Assembly (NCBI GenBank): GCA_030220185.1
Contig: JASPKZ010009944.1
Coordinates: 1 to 64,000, forward strand
Source: Diploptera punctata
Taxonomy: Eukaryota; Arthropoda; Insecta; Blattodea; Blaberidae
DNA: 64,000 nucleotides
Reading direction: 5' to 3'
The position numbers were made by a program, and so were the translations under genes. The notes under the pieces are model-generated. The model ran no database searches. It had not been told where the DNA came from and was given only the letters and a program-made list of their open reading frames with translations. The first letter of the stretch is position 1; each line of letters opens with the position of its first letter. Positions 42,457 to 52,827 of the stretch are shown in pieces.

Positions 42457-43757
42457 CACATTGGTGACCGACAGCTCTGCATTGCACCCACCGCTGCTGG
42501 ACCGGACATTTGTGTCAGTAGGCTGGACTTTTAAATTTTAAACCGCGCTAGCACAGTGTGGCTTTTACATCAATATATTTACAATCAATAACAATAATGC
42601 ATACGTAAATCTTTATTAGTGTTCTCATCAGACCTTCTAGTAGAAATTGAGGGTTTGATAGCGTTGGAAACATTTACCTTTATGTAAAGGCAAAGTGCAA
42701 AAGAGCATACGTAGCGAGTTTTCTTTCTTGTGTTCACTAAAATCGCGGCAAAATTTTGAGGGTATTTTTTTCTTTCCAATCACAGTTGGTGTTAATTTAT
42801 TTTTCTTAACGTCTTAGCCTCCCTGGTGGGTCGTGAGGTGGTCTACTTTAAGTGGTTTCTTTTCTCTCTGTCTTTCTTCGTCTTCCCTGTCATCTGTTCC
42901 TAATTTCACGACTGCCAAACAAGAGGCTGTTTCAAGCAAAAAACTTCTGTTTGACATTTTGCTGTTAGGATTTTGAAATTTATAGACCCTGAAAGCATTA
43001 AAGTGTGTACAATTCAGAAGCCACAATACAACTTTCTAGCACCATTTCACTATTTTTCCTAAGGATGGAGTAATATGATAGGTATTGGTCAGCCCTGTCT
43101 ACACCCTTACATACTTGTTATATTGAAGTATTCAATAGGGCATTTTACAACTTTACTCTCCCACTCTCGTGTTGCCTGATGCAATGTGCTAACCATTCTT
43201 ACGTCTCTTTTGTCTTTCCACGTTTGTAGTAAAAGGTCCCCCTTACTACAAAAACACTTTCTCCTGCTTCCACAAATGATTTTGGAAGCCCTCTGCTAAT
43301 CTTTATTTGCTTCAGAAAACTCTCGTCTTTCTTTCGAGCAAATTTTCAGCTATAGGCACACTATTATAATAATTATCCTGGTGGGCATGATGCCACAGAT
43401 AAATTCGGCTCCAGAACGCATAATAGAATTTCTTTTAATTTGTCCGCTCTGCAAAATATATTTACATGCGTATCCCGTAATCGCCTAACTACCCGCACTA
43501 AAATTCCATATTTCACCAGCTGTCTGTCATAAAATTGTAAACAATTCTGTAAAGTTGGCAATTTCATAAAAGAGAAGAAGAGGGGTACAAATACAACTAA
43601 AATTTATTTCACAATGAGAAGAAACAAAATTGAATGCCTCATTCAAAAACGAAGAGGCAGGGAAGCCATAGAAAACGTAAAAACGGAAATCTCCGTGACC
43701 GGTCGTCTAGCGCTGGCCATTTAAACACGGAGATCTCCGTGGCCCGTCACCAATGTG
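42457..43757 (-). mobile_element. piggyBac-type transposon, 1.3 kb, decayed
   Basis: TTAA on both sides (42453-42456, 43758-43761). Inverted ends CACATTGGTGAC, plus the subterminal repeat GGAGATCTCCG. Minus-strand transposase relics occupy 43570-42800. It is shorter than full piggyBac elements (about 2.4 kb), so the N-terminal half is deleted. Confidence 0.85.
42800..43400 (-). pseudogene. piggyBac-like transposase C-terminal relic
   Basis: Minus-strand pieces in several frames: RGLPKSFVEAGESVF and TFYYKRGKTKET (about 43290-43200); QYNKYV then a DRADQYLSYY-like stretch by frameshift (about 43120-43070); VKWC-KVVLWLLNCTHFNAF; PNSKMSNRSFLLETA (43000-42930). These match the YNxxMGGVDRxDQ and KW-KKVF-LLDxxxxNA regions of piggyBac transposases. 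Confidence 0.7.
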
Positions 43758-43762
43758 TTAAT

Positions 43763-43935
43763 ATAGAAAAATATATGCTCAGACTGGAGTTTGAATCCAG
43801 GACCTTTCACTTCGTATGCAAAATGCGAATGCTGTACCAACTGAGCTATCAGAGAAACTCCAATCTAAACACAAATTTTTCTCTTATATACACATAAGGT
43901 CCTGGGTTCAAACCCCAGTCTGGGTGTATATTTTT
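43763..43935. mobile_element. SINE family 3, inverted pair of tRNA-like heads
   Basis: Minus-sense head (TGGAGTTTGAATCCAGGACC, then CTGTACCAACTGAGCTATCA) followed at once by a plus-sense T-arm (GGTCCTGGGTTCAAACCCCA). Flanks AAAAATATATGCTCAG and GGGTGTATATTTTTCC mirror each other. It directly abuts the piggyBac right end. Confidence 0.6.
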
Positions 43936-44289
43936 CCTTCAAATATCATTTAAAAATCATTGAAATGTATGAAAAGATTAATAAAAACATTGAAAGAGGC
44001 CATACGGGGATTTATAATGTAATGTAAAATTCCCAATAAAACTGTCTTCTTATTAAAGACGCCACCATTTGCAATATCAAAGCAACGGTTTTCATAGCAT
44101 TCTTAGGCTCGGGAACTGAAAGTTGTCTATAAGACTTTAAAGCCTCCTGGAGTCAGGGAATATATTTATACATGAATGAAAAACATCTACAACCAGGAGA
44201 TTGGATGGACCAACAAAATTGGCTATTAGGAATCGGACAATGTCAAACATATTCATCAACCGATGATCTATCTATCTATATAAGAGAAC

Positions 44290-44360
44290 AATTTGCATTT
44301 AGATTGGACTTTCTCAGATAGCTCAGTCTGTAGAGCATTCACATAGAAAGCGAAAGGTCC
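44290..44360 (+). mobile_element. SINE family 3, partial head
   Basis: CTTTCTCAGATAGCTCAGTC then TGTAGAGCATTC, an A-box region, then AAGCGAAAGGTCCTAC where it is cut by LINE sequence. Confidence 0.5.
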
Positions 44361-44889
44361 TACACAGTTTGTAAAATATTCTCTGTCCATTTCCACACCA
44401 TGAGAACACAATATACACTCAGGAGACATTAATACACCAATTCTATGAAGATGTTTTCATGTCCTGTAGTAAGCCTCAGTATAGCAACTGCACATTTTCA
44501 TGGTAGTTTCGGAATTATGGATGGATTTTCTAACAGTATTTTTATATTTCTGTTTCCTAGTCTTTTAATTAAATCGGAATAAGAAAATGCATTTGTTATT
44601 TTCTGCTTAATTGTACATCCTTTTTTTTTTTGCGTATATCAGCTCTTTCATTCCCTTGTATTCCACAATGGGCTGGAATCCATTGTAAGACTATATGTTT
44701 ACCAAGTTTTTCAATAGTCTGAATCATGTTTTGTATTTCTAATATTTTTCCTATTTTTGGATACATGGTTAATGCTATGACCTGAATCGCAGCTTTGGAA
44801 TCTGATAGAATGACAATATTTTTGCAACGTTGTAGCCAATTATAAATGTTATTAAACAAGAGATTAATATTATATTTGAATAGAATAAT

Positions 44890-44967
44890 TATACACTCAG
44901 ACTGGGGTTTGAACCCAGGACCTTTGGCTTTCTAGGCCAATGCTCTACCACTGAGTTTACCTGAGAC
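44890..44967 (-). mobile_element. SINE family 3 head with intact cloverleaf
   Basis: Minus strand: D-arm CTCAGTGGTAGAG, anticodon arm TTGGC-CTAGAAA-GCCAA, T-arm CTGGG-TTCAAAC-CCCAG, acceptor CTCAG/CTGAG. The loop would read AGA, but there is no long variable arm as in serine tRNAs. It sits in a repeat family and interrupts an RNase H relic, so it is scored as a SINE and not a tRNA gene. Confidence 0.65.
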
Positions 44968-45039
44968 GCAAATTTTTTCTCTTCAAATACAATTTATCCT
45001 TCAGTGAGAAGAGTTAAATTAATAATAGAAACATTGAGA

Positions 45040-45160
45040 GATTAATAATTATATTATTTTTGGTCTGGACATCTTACCTCAATATTAATGTTGATTTGTT
45101 CTTGGACATGTTTCAAAACAATTCTGTTTTATCGTCAGCTTTCCCAGACTAATAGCTTCA
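45040..45160 (-). mobile_element. PLE-A 3' tail
   Basis: AATTATATTATTTTTGGTCT, TTACCTCAATATTAATGTTG and TGTTTCAAAACAATTCTGTT, ending in TCGTCAGCTTTCCCAGACT: a single arm of the tail seen as a palindrome at 4025-4233. Inserted in the LINE RNase H region together with the SINE. Confidence 0.65.
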
Positions 45161-45399
45161 ATTTCACCATCAAAATTACTAGTATTTCTTCCAGTGTGTT
45201 TATAAAAGGAGAAGCATTGCCCCTGCTCCACTCTCATCTAAGAGAGATCCATCTGTTATAGATGTGTGTCCAGTTTTCAGAAGGGTAATTTGTGTGTATA
45301 GTTTCTAATGCCAATTAATAGTTCATAGTTAAATATGGGAATCTGTACAGGAGAGAACACCAAAAGGACAACCTGGGGCATTAAAAAAAATACTTTTAA

Positions 45400-45760
45400 T
45401 ATTCATTTTTGAACACTGTTGAGGTTAAAATTATTTCAATTGTAAAGATTTTTGTACCTTACATAACACAGTCATCCTCAACTGTAATAATTTTTGTTAC
45501 AATCTTCGTTAAATAATTGAAATTCAAAGCTTTTCGGAGCATGCTTCATCTTCAGGAACCTTCTTGGTACTGAATTTTTTATATATTTTTATTTGATATT
45601 TGATATATTTTTATTTCAGTATCAAGAAGATGAAACATGACTTCGAAAAAACTTTGAATTTTAATAATATAACGAAGATTATAACAAAAATCATCATAGT
45701 TGAGGACGACTGTGTTATATAAGGTACAAACATCTCTATAATTGAAATAAATATGGGAAA
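45400..45760. mobile_element. PLE-like foldback (third tail family)
   Basis: Arms run from TTGAGGTTAAAATTATTTCA at the left to ATAATTGAAATAA at the right, sharing the blocks GTACCTTACATAACACAGTC and GTGTTATATAAGGTAC. The minus strand has CTGAAGATGAAGCATGCTCC then GAAA, hammerhead-like. Distinct in sequence from PLE-A and PLE-B tails. Confidence 0.5.
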
Positions 45761-45761
45761 T

Positions 45762-46090
45762 AACATTATGAGGTTCTTAATTCAATGAGAGTCCTAGAAT
45801 TGAATAAGAGGCCAAATTTCTAAAACATTTGGTAAAACCTTTAGAATTGACAGTTTGTGAGAAGATATATATTCAGAAGAACAAATTTAGATCCATGAAT
45901 TTCGAAATTCCCGATGAACAGGACTTGATCTAAAAGTTCATCAAATCGACACCAGATGGCAATGTTATAGATGGAGATTCCAATGAAAATCTGATAGTCA
46001 TAATATCGATTGAAAATGAAAGGGATGTCCTCTTGAAAACTGCAGTTCCCATGTTTAAGAAAACATAAACTATGAGGTAAGATAAGAAGT
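45762..46090. mobile_element. PLE-A tail with C-terminal piece
   Basis: GGGAAATAACATTATGAGGT (45752-45771) opens it. Plus-sense frames give KPLELTVCEKIYIQKNKFRS, MNFEIPDEQDLI. It ends in CTATGAGGTAAGATAAG (46070). The hammerhead box has decayed to TTGAAAATG. The hairpin motif is thus present at both ends. Confidence 0.6.
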
Positions 46091-46194
46091 GACTCATTCA
46101 TTCATTGAACATTCAGTACCAGGCACTGAGCAGGGCATTTAAACCCACAGGCCAGCCATTTAAATAATACCCCAGCTACCCTTTTCATGGCACT

Positions 46195-46800
46195 TCAGAA
46201 AATGGACCATCATCATCATCACTCCAGGGATTAGGCAATTGCCCGTTCCGACTTCATAATGCATCAGCCCAACGTCTTCTAGGTCTTCCAAAATCACGTC
46301 TTCCTCTTGCTTGATTTGATAATTTCTTGCTAACAATGGATATCTCTCCTTACTCATTCCATCCATGTGATCAATCCATTTCTGTCTGTAATGACAATCC
46401 GGCTGATATCCATGAAGCTTCTCAGTAAGATAAATGTCTCCTGGAAGCATTACGAGCGCTTTGCAGGACAAGGATGGTGGAAGGGCTGCTTCCTCTGAGC
46501 CTCCAAACATGCTCCTCTGGGTATCCACCCCCCAAGAGAGGGCTGCTTCTTCTGCTCTTCAAGCCCTGCAAGTTTAGCTGTGCTATTCCTTGTCGCCCTG
46601 TTGACCGTTGAAGACTTGACGAAGATGTGGCCGCCCAATATGGATACAGATGCCATTCCTTCGTTGTGAGCTATACTTAGTTCCCCTCGCCTCTTGCCCA
46701 CCAGCAAGATTAGCCTAAGTCAATCTTCCCCAGTAGGGTCGTCTGGTTCATCGGTACTAAGCCCCCCCACCACGTCAAGGTGATAGCTCCTGGGGGGGAA
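46195..46800 (-). pseudogene. LINE 5' leader joined to LINE 3' end
   Basis: 46800-46690 is a G-rich leader on the minus strand (CCAGGAGCTATCACCTTGAC, then ACGTGGTGGGGGGGCTTAGT), of the type found at 5' ends of insect LINEs. An 85-aa frame follows. 46440-46200 then reads like the 3' end (IYLTEKLHGYQPDCHYRQKW, DVILEDLEDVGLMHYEVGTG) with a GATGATGATG tail. The middle of the element is missing. Confidence 0.55.
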
Positions 46801-46849
46801 ATGGACCATTATTCACAAACTATTAGTCCTAGAAAATTCAAATTTTGTA

Positions 46850-47385
46850 CATACCTAAAGGAGATATCTAGTAGGATTTGATGGTGAAATAACTTGGGTG
46901 ATTGACATCACATGATATCGGCGTATCAATTTCAGGAAATGGAAGTTCATCTTCACTTTCACTTTGTGAATCTTCTAATTCAGGAATCAGTTCATCACCT
47001 GAATCATCATTCTACAAAATATTCACTAATTCTTCTTCAGTGAGATATTTTTCTTTTGCCATGGTTTCACTCACGCACAAACAACAGCGCGATAACGAGA
47101 AACATATACGACTGCATTGGAGCAAGTTTGGGTGAACGAATTCCATGTGTTGTTTGTTTTAAAAATAAAAGGGGATTCACCAAGGTTAAATGTGTCAGAC
47201 AGGAATAGAAAATGTACATTTACATGCCATCTATGATCTCCAAGACATACTAAGGCAACACGATATTTACGCGCCGAATATAAATGCGGTTTGTTCGCAC
47301 CTGCTCTAAAACGAGTTAACTAACCGACGGCTGCATACACTATAGTCTCTTTAAACGCCTTAACTGGTTTACGGTACTGAATGTG
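46850..47385 (-). mobile_element. piggyBac-type element, 5' part only
   Basis: Right end CACATTCAGTACCGTAAACC (minus) next to TTAA (47386-47389). On the minus strand from about 47062: MAKEKYLTEEELVNIL, a TAG stop, then NDDSGDELIPELEDSQSESE: the acidic N-terminus of a piggyBac transposase. The left end is lost against LINE sequence at about 46850. Confidence 0.7.
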
Positions 47386-47732
47386 TTAAAAGTGTTTACT
47401 TTGGCAAGATTTCCTTTTATAAGATTAATGTCTGAAGGATGAATTAAATCAACTAAAATTATATTATTTTTAACTTTTGGAAGTCTATATCACATATTAG
47501 AAACTAATTGAATGCTTATTTTCATGAATTTTTAGTCCTTTTAGATATCCTATTTAATATTTATGCCTCTTCTGAGCTAAGTTTCAGTTGTAATGTAAAC
47601 AAACCAGATGTATGACTGCATTTTCATTCGTCTAAGGTTTTACATTTAAGCATGTAAGAAAATGTAGTTCGCTCTGTCAAAATAAAGGAAATAATAACAA
47701 TAAAAATATATATTATGTAGCATATGTTTATA

Positions 47733-48492
47733 CAGTGAGATCAGTTTAGTAATGGAAGGCAGTCGTGGGGATTTCACTATACACTGCTGACGCACTAACG
47801 GCAGGGAACAGACAGCATAGGATCACGATGATACAACCACACACATTTTCGTAACTATTTTACAAATTGTCGTACTTACCAACTTTATTGAAGCAGGTGT
47901 TGGAGCTGTTCACCTTCATTGTCCATACATTTTTGACACCTCTTTATAAAATTTGTTGTACATATTATGGACTGTTGAACGTGATGGAATTTTTACACCC
48001 GGGAATCATGTTTCAAAACGTCTTCGTACTTGTCTGGCAGACTGAGTTAATAAATATTGTTCATAAATAAATACACGTTCAGTATAAAAATTATTAGCCG
48101 CCATTATACAGTTTACACTCATACACACGTGATTCACTTTACACTTATGTTTTATAAGATCATCATCAATTGCAGGCATGGATTAGGCCACAGGCCTGTT
48201 CCACTTCAGGATAGAAATTGATCCCTCCATCTCTTCTTATAAGATACACATTTTAAAATTGAAATAACTTATTCACATGTCATTCAGTTTACAATATACA
48301 CACGTAATTCAGTTCACAAGGAAAAGCGATCAAGCACCTTATTTACTCGAGGTACACTATCTGACTGTGGCCGTGAATTCGTAAACTGCTGAGTCAGTGC
48401 ACATTTCAGGTCCTGTGTCTGCACGTGTAAGCCTTCGTTATCGCATATCACAAATCCCGTGTCGGCCTTCCACTACTAAACTGATCTCACTG
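47733..48492 (-). mobile_element. mariner-like element, internally deleted
   Basis: Inverted ends CAGTGAGATCAGTTTAGTA (47733) and the matching reverse complement to 48492, flanked by TA. The minus strand near 48050-47880 reads EQYLLTQSARQVRRRFET, FPGVKIPSRSTVHNMYNKF, the N-terminal DNA-binding domain of a mariner-type transposase. No catalytic domain. It also holds a LINE-type snippet (48160-48245). Confidence 0.75.
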
Positions 48493-48499
48493 TATAAGT

Positions 48500-49120
48500 T
48501 ATATGGGAGAATCTTAAAATATATAATTACAATTTTAATGTATTAAATAAGTATTTTTGATTTTTACCCAAGTGTAATGCAGAATACTTTGGGATTTCTT
48601 TTGTTTCAAAATGGCCACTTTCTGTATAATGTCTTAAAACATTAGAAAGAAAACCATTTGAAAAGTGGAAAGAAAGAAATTATTTTGAATGTTTTCAAAG
48701 AATTGAGGGAAGAGTATCCCACATTAACCATTGAGGATGTGGAATAACAGCAGAATTTACAGATGAGTGAGTATAGAGCATAAATTCTGCTCGCAATGAA
48801 ATTGTAAATATAGGATATCTATCGACATCATGTAAATAACGTAAACCTCTGATTAGGTAGGCCCATATATAAGTTTTTGTCATAAATAAATAATAAATAG
48901 TGGAAGTTCCTAATTATTGGTAATTATTGGTAACATCTTACGTTGTATCATACTCAATTTGAGCATATGATGGTTAAAAGTAGCACCACGGTTTCCTCAA
49001 TAGACGCAGTCGCTAAGGTAATATTTTATGCAAGTTTGTTTACAATACAACTGGAATTTAGCTCAAAATAAATATAGTGCCTGTTGATCCTAACACTAAT
49101 TAATAATATACATTTATTTT
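48500..49120. other. intron, nothing recognised
   Basis: No gene seen. The 62-aa minus-strand frame (48883-48695) has no recognisable family. Confidence 0.4.
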
Positions 49121-49123
49121 TAG

Positions 49124-49196
49124 ATTTCGAGTAAAAATGCAGATGTTTATAAGTTTGGAGAACCAGAAATTCTTCGAGTAACAACCAAAGAAGGAG
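49124..49196 (+). CDS. FN3 receptor exon 7
   Basis: A 73-bp exon between ATTTTTAG and GTGTGT, phase 0 to phase 1. It reads ISSKNADVYKFGEPEILRVT then TKEGG, the F-G strand end of the FN3 domain begun in exon 6 (YEVKISSKNA). The exit in phase 1 at the domain border matches the other domains. Confidence 0.75.
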
Positions 49197-49249
49197 GTGT
49201 GTAATTAATTTTATAATTTGTACATCTGTTGTACTTATTCAATCATCTT

Positions 49250-49740
49250 GTCACCTCCTACTCCATCTTTTGGCTGACCGAGGAACTTGCAAATGAAATC
49301 CTTTTCCTGAGAATTTCAAGATTCATGTTCCTATTTTTATTCTTCTGATCATTAAAACTAAGGAACACATTAGAAATGTAAAAAAAGGAGAAGTAGAGAA
49401 ATCTCCAGTAGCTGCTCAAGTTTGGTCAGAAAAACATAAAACAGATATAAACACAAAATTATTAAAAAGTTAGAAAAAAACAAATGAATTCACCATATGG
49501 GGAAAAATCTACATACAGGAGAACAGGAGAGAATCATGAATTTTGAAATTCCTGGGAAGAGAAACTAAATAAGCAAGTTGTTTGGACCACAAAATGAGGG
49601 AGCAGGACAACTTAAAGATCGTCAGTCTGTACCAAGTGATGATGGAGCAGAGATGCTTTGAAACATATCTTACAAGAAACAACCAAATATGAGGTAAGAT
49701 GATGGCAGATTAACTTATTTATTTAAAAAAATAATATTTT
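49250..49740 (+). mobile_element. PLE-A fragment
   Basis: Short minus-sense C-terminal piece (49255-49345), then plus-sense ALKLRNTLEM-like and KSPVAAQVWSEKHKTDINTK, MNFEIPGKRN, and a tail. The core box is GTGATGA (C3 changed to G, so inactive as a ribozyme), followed by ATATGAGGTAAGATGATGGC at 49686. Confidence 0.6.
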
Positions 49741-49744
49741 AATA

Positions 49745-49885
49745 AGAAAAATTAATTTGTACCATGAAGAAAAATTAATGCCTGAATCAGGATTTGAACT
49801 TGAAACCTCCAGCCCTGTACACAGTGTGCTAACCATTACACTATTTCATGCTTCTGATGCAAAACGCTAATTTTTCTTCCTCATG
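49745..49885 (-). mobile_element. tRNA-derived SINE (family 5)
   Basis: Minus strand: ATAGTGTAATGGTTAGCACA (A box), CTGGAGGTTTCAAGTTCAAA (B box), then TTAATTTTTCTTCATG. The unrelated flanks suggest a separate family from those above. Confidence 0.6.
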
Positions 49886-50089
49886 TACAATTCTCTCTAA
49901 CATCAGAAGCAGATAACTGTCTCTACCAGTGCTATCTGACAGCTTCTAATTCAAGAATATATTTTTTAATGAGAGTTTACATAACTTTTACAGCAGTTAA
50001 GCATCATTATATTTGGTGTATTAATTTAATTTTTAACATCCAGAATGATGGACAAGTATTATTTTGAAAAGAAAAATTCACCTAATATT

Positions 50090-50270
50090 TAATGAATAAG
50101 GTGAGTCTGTTGTATCTTACTTCATAAAAGTTGTGTTTCAAAACACACTTGTGTTTCATCTTCTCAGAAGTGTTTTGAAACATTTCATAAAAGAACACAA
50201 CAATTTATGAGGTAAAACTCTGCTCATTTATTAAGAAGAACATCATAATGTTATTTTATAATAACCTGAT
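50090..50270. mobile_element. PLE-type minimal foldback
   Basis: GTATCTTACTTCATAAAAGT and AATTTATGAGGTAAAACTCT are the hairpin sides, with GTTTCAAAACA and TGTTTTGAAAC mirrored around AGAAGTG. It ends in AACATCATAATGTTATTTTA. Confidence 0.5.
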
Positions 50271-50319
50271 ACTTTCAATGTTTTTATTTTAATTAATATT
50301 TTCCAATTCTGGATAGAAT

Positions 50320-50830
50320 CTAGATTTAGAAAAGAAAAATTAATGTTTGAACCGGGATTTGATCACTGGACCCCTAGTTCTACGAACGAGAATTGTATAA
50401 GTTGAAAGAAATGTTAATGTTTGTATCATCGTTTGAATGGTGTAATTGGACAGCACACTAGTACATAGAACTAGGAGTCTAGGGTTCAAATCCTGGTTCA
50501 AACATAAATTTTTCTCTTTCTTAAATTAGATTCTATCCAGGATTGGAAAATGTTAATTTAAATAAAACATTGAAAATATAAGCTTTACCGCTAAAAAGTA
50601 ATGTATAAATTCTCAATAAAAATACTTCTGAATAGAAGATGTCAGTTGGCATGATGGTAGCAACAGCTATTAGCCTTCGGGCGAACGAGAATTGTATAAG
50701 TTGAAAGAAATGTTAACGTTTGTATCGTCGTTTGAATGGTGTACTTGGACAGCACACTATATGTAGAACTAGGGGTCCAGAGTTCAAATCCCAGTTCAAA
50801 CATTAATTTTTTCTTTTTTAAATTAGATTC
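50320..50830. mobile_element. SINE (family 6) in inverted and direct copies
   Basis: Minus-sense tRNA-like head (GTTTGAACCGGGATTTGATC) at 50350; plus-sense copies at 50435-50520 (TGTAATTGGACAGCACACTA, then TAGGGTTCAAATCCTGGTTC) and 50735-50820. The GAACGAGAATTGTATAAGTT block is duplicated at 50384 and 50682. The 78-96 bp arms allow foldback. The right copy ends about 40 bp before the next exon's acceptor region. Confidence 0.6.
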
Positions 50831-50862
50831 TAACGTGATACTTGTTGATATTTTATTTGCAG

Positions 50863-51071
50863 TTCCTGATCCTCCAACGGATATCACTGTGTTGTCTTCT
50901 TATCCTCAAGGAGTCAAACTCAAGTGGTCACATCCCAACATCACAAGAGGAACACTGCTCAGATTTGAAGCAAACATATTATTAAAATCCACAGCTCTCA
51001 GAAGATCCAGGATGTACAACAAAACAAAGAAGTTAACAGTGCATGCTGTTCAACCAGACTACACTTTGGAG
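50863..51071 (+). CDS. FN3 receptor exon 8
   Basis: A 209-bp exon between TTTGCAG and GTGATG, phase 1 to phase 0. It reads VPDPPTDITVLSSYPQGVKL, KWSHPNITRGTLLRFEANIL, KSTALRRSRMYNKTKKLTVH and QPDYTLE: FN3 strands A-E (PDPP start, tryptophan in KLKWSHP). It joins in frame to VNDLYPASEYE in exon 9. NIT and NKT are sequons. A downstream extension (51109-51206) stays coding-like in another frame; see findings. Confidence 0.8.
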
Positions 51072-51224
51072 GTGATGTACCCACGTGCAAAGTGGACAAA
51101 GTGTTGTTTAAGAATACTGACAATGTATCTCTCTCCAATCAGAGACTAAACATCACATATGAGCCCTTGAGCATTAAAATGGGCTATGTCCATCATGTCA
51201 CCTATCAATAACACAAAAGTTTAT

Positions 51225-51740
51225 GAGTTAGGTTTTTTTTTGACTCGCCTCATATTTATAGTTTAATTGCATACTGCAGTTTCCACACTCTTGTATCATT
51301 ATCAATGCTTCCTAACTGTTGAATTTGTGGTTGGCAATCTTGTAGCTTGATCTCTGCTCTCTGATAAATCCCAGATTTGTTGCCTTCATCAATTTTTTCA
51401 TTTTTGTTGGTTTTAATCTCTATTCATGCTGTAATAATTTTTTGATGCTAATTTAACATTAAATTTGCTGAAAATTTTTTGAAACTTATTAAATGCGAAA
51501 GGATGGTATATAAATTTCTTGCTTGAATTTTTTACCAATTTCTTTATCTGTCTGAATAGTACTTTAATTTATCACTTTTTGTTTTTGAACCAACAAAAAT
51601 GAAAAGATTGATGAAGGCAACAAATCAGGGATTTATCAAATTGATGGTAAAGATTGTGAAAAAGTATATATAGGAAAAACAAAAAGAAACTTGAATACAA
51701 GATTGAAAGAACACTCGAAGATTCTTTATCTTCTCCCTTT
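51225..51740. mobile_element. PLE-A fragments, inverted pair
   Basis: Hairpin side GACTCGCCTCATATTT (51241). 51340-51590 is minus-sense (linker and start of the endonuclease, KIDEGNKSGIYQ). 51590-51720 is plus-sense (NEKIDEGNKSGIYQIDGKDC, KVYIGKTKRNLNTRLKEHS). The two face each other around 51590. Confidence 0.6.
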
Positions 51741-51936
51741 TTTCTAATAATAATTAATTTTTAAATTCAAAGGAATTTCATATTATTGTGCAATATGTTT
51801 GATATGGTGCACTTTTGCATTGAAGTTAATGTGCCAGATGTTTCTCGAACAATCTGAGTCAGAAGAGACGTCACAGCCTTTGTCCTATAAATTGCAAGTC
51901 ATTTACTTATCTTTCTTTGAATCAAGTTGGTCTCAT

Positions 51937-52631
51937 TGTTGTTGCCAACACGGTCCAATTTTGAGTTCTTTGCCTAATATTCCTCTGGTGCGCTGGATTT
52001 TATAAAGGGAAATTTAGTTATTACAAACACATGTAATCGTGAAAATATCAAGTTTATTTCTGTGCTAACTTAACTAGATACAAATAAGCAGAAGCAAATG
52101 TTTAATCAAAGTCCGTTCCTAGGACTAGAGGGGCCTCGAAGAGTATCAACTTCGGATCAGGCAGCACGTGGTCCTCAATAACCACGTAAGTGTGCCCGCC
52201 GCACACTGCGAATGCTTAACACACACTGAGGCTACCTAACGCACACTGCGAGAGCCTAACGCACAACGAGCTCCTAACACGAGCTCCAAACACACACTGA
52301 GAATGAGGTGTTCTTAAACCTCTTAACTAAAAACAGGACCGTCGTCCTCGACGGCCTGGCACACACTGAGTGAGGTATTCAACCTCCAATAATCAAAACG
52401 ATACCATCGCCCACGATGGCCCGGCTAACACTGAGAGAGAGTGTTGTAGTCATCTACAGACCTGAACACAATACGCAGAAGTTGGCAACATTATAACCAA
52501 ATTGCTACCAACATAACTCAGCATTACTGTATTCAGGCGCCTACAAACGGCAGATGAACTACATCATTAGCGTAATAACAGACGACATGTGTCTGCTATT
52601 ACCGACAGAGAGAGCGACTCTTGTCGCAACA
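51937..52631 (-). repeat. BEL/Pao 3' LTR
   Basis: Begins TG and ends CA on the plus strand. It contains imperfect short repeats with the core AACGCACACTGCGA/AACACACACTGAG (52190-52450). Counterpart at 56553-57249. Confidence 0.93.
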
Positions 52632-52827
52632 TACTGCCCCCCGTTGATCTGACCAGATCAAAACTTACACAATTTTACAACAAAACAAAACATTACAAAT
52701 GAAAACAATTTACAAAAGATAAACCCTCCTGAAAAACAAAAACAAAACAAACAAACAAAATACAAAATAAACTCAATAACAATACATAATGAAGTTTAGA
52801 AATGGCTCTATATAATGCATCAAGAGT

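Larger units (their letters stand above)
44360..45400 (-). pseudogene. LINE RNase H domain, interrupted by a SINE and a PLE tail
   Basis: Minus strand from the right: YTDGSLLDE-like block with decay (45250-45180, catalytic D), then GEIEAI (E). After about 300 bp of inserted SINE and PLE tail it resumes at 44859: YNWLQRCKNIVILSDSKAAI (third catalytic residue, D), KHIVLQWIPAHCGIQGNERA (WIPAHxGIxGNExAD motif). It ends near 44360. RNase H after RT is typical of the I/Jockey group of LINEs. Confidence 0.75.

Noticed and set aside
44890..44967. Functional tRNA gene
   Set aside because: The cloverleaf is good, but it belongs to a dispersed repeat family and the anticodon AGA lacks the long variable arm of tRNA-Ser.
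49640..49685. Hammerhead in the PLE tail
   Set aside because: The first core base is G instead of C (GTGATGA), which should abolish catalysis; kept only as a tail relic.
52185..52450. CRISPR-like short repeats (AACGCACACTGCGA)
   Set aside because: Irregular spacing, inside an LTR of a eukaryotic retrotransposon, and repeated in the second LTR.
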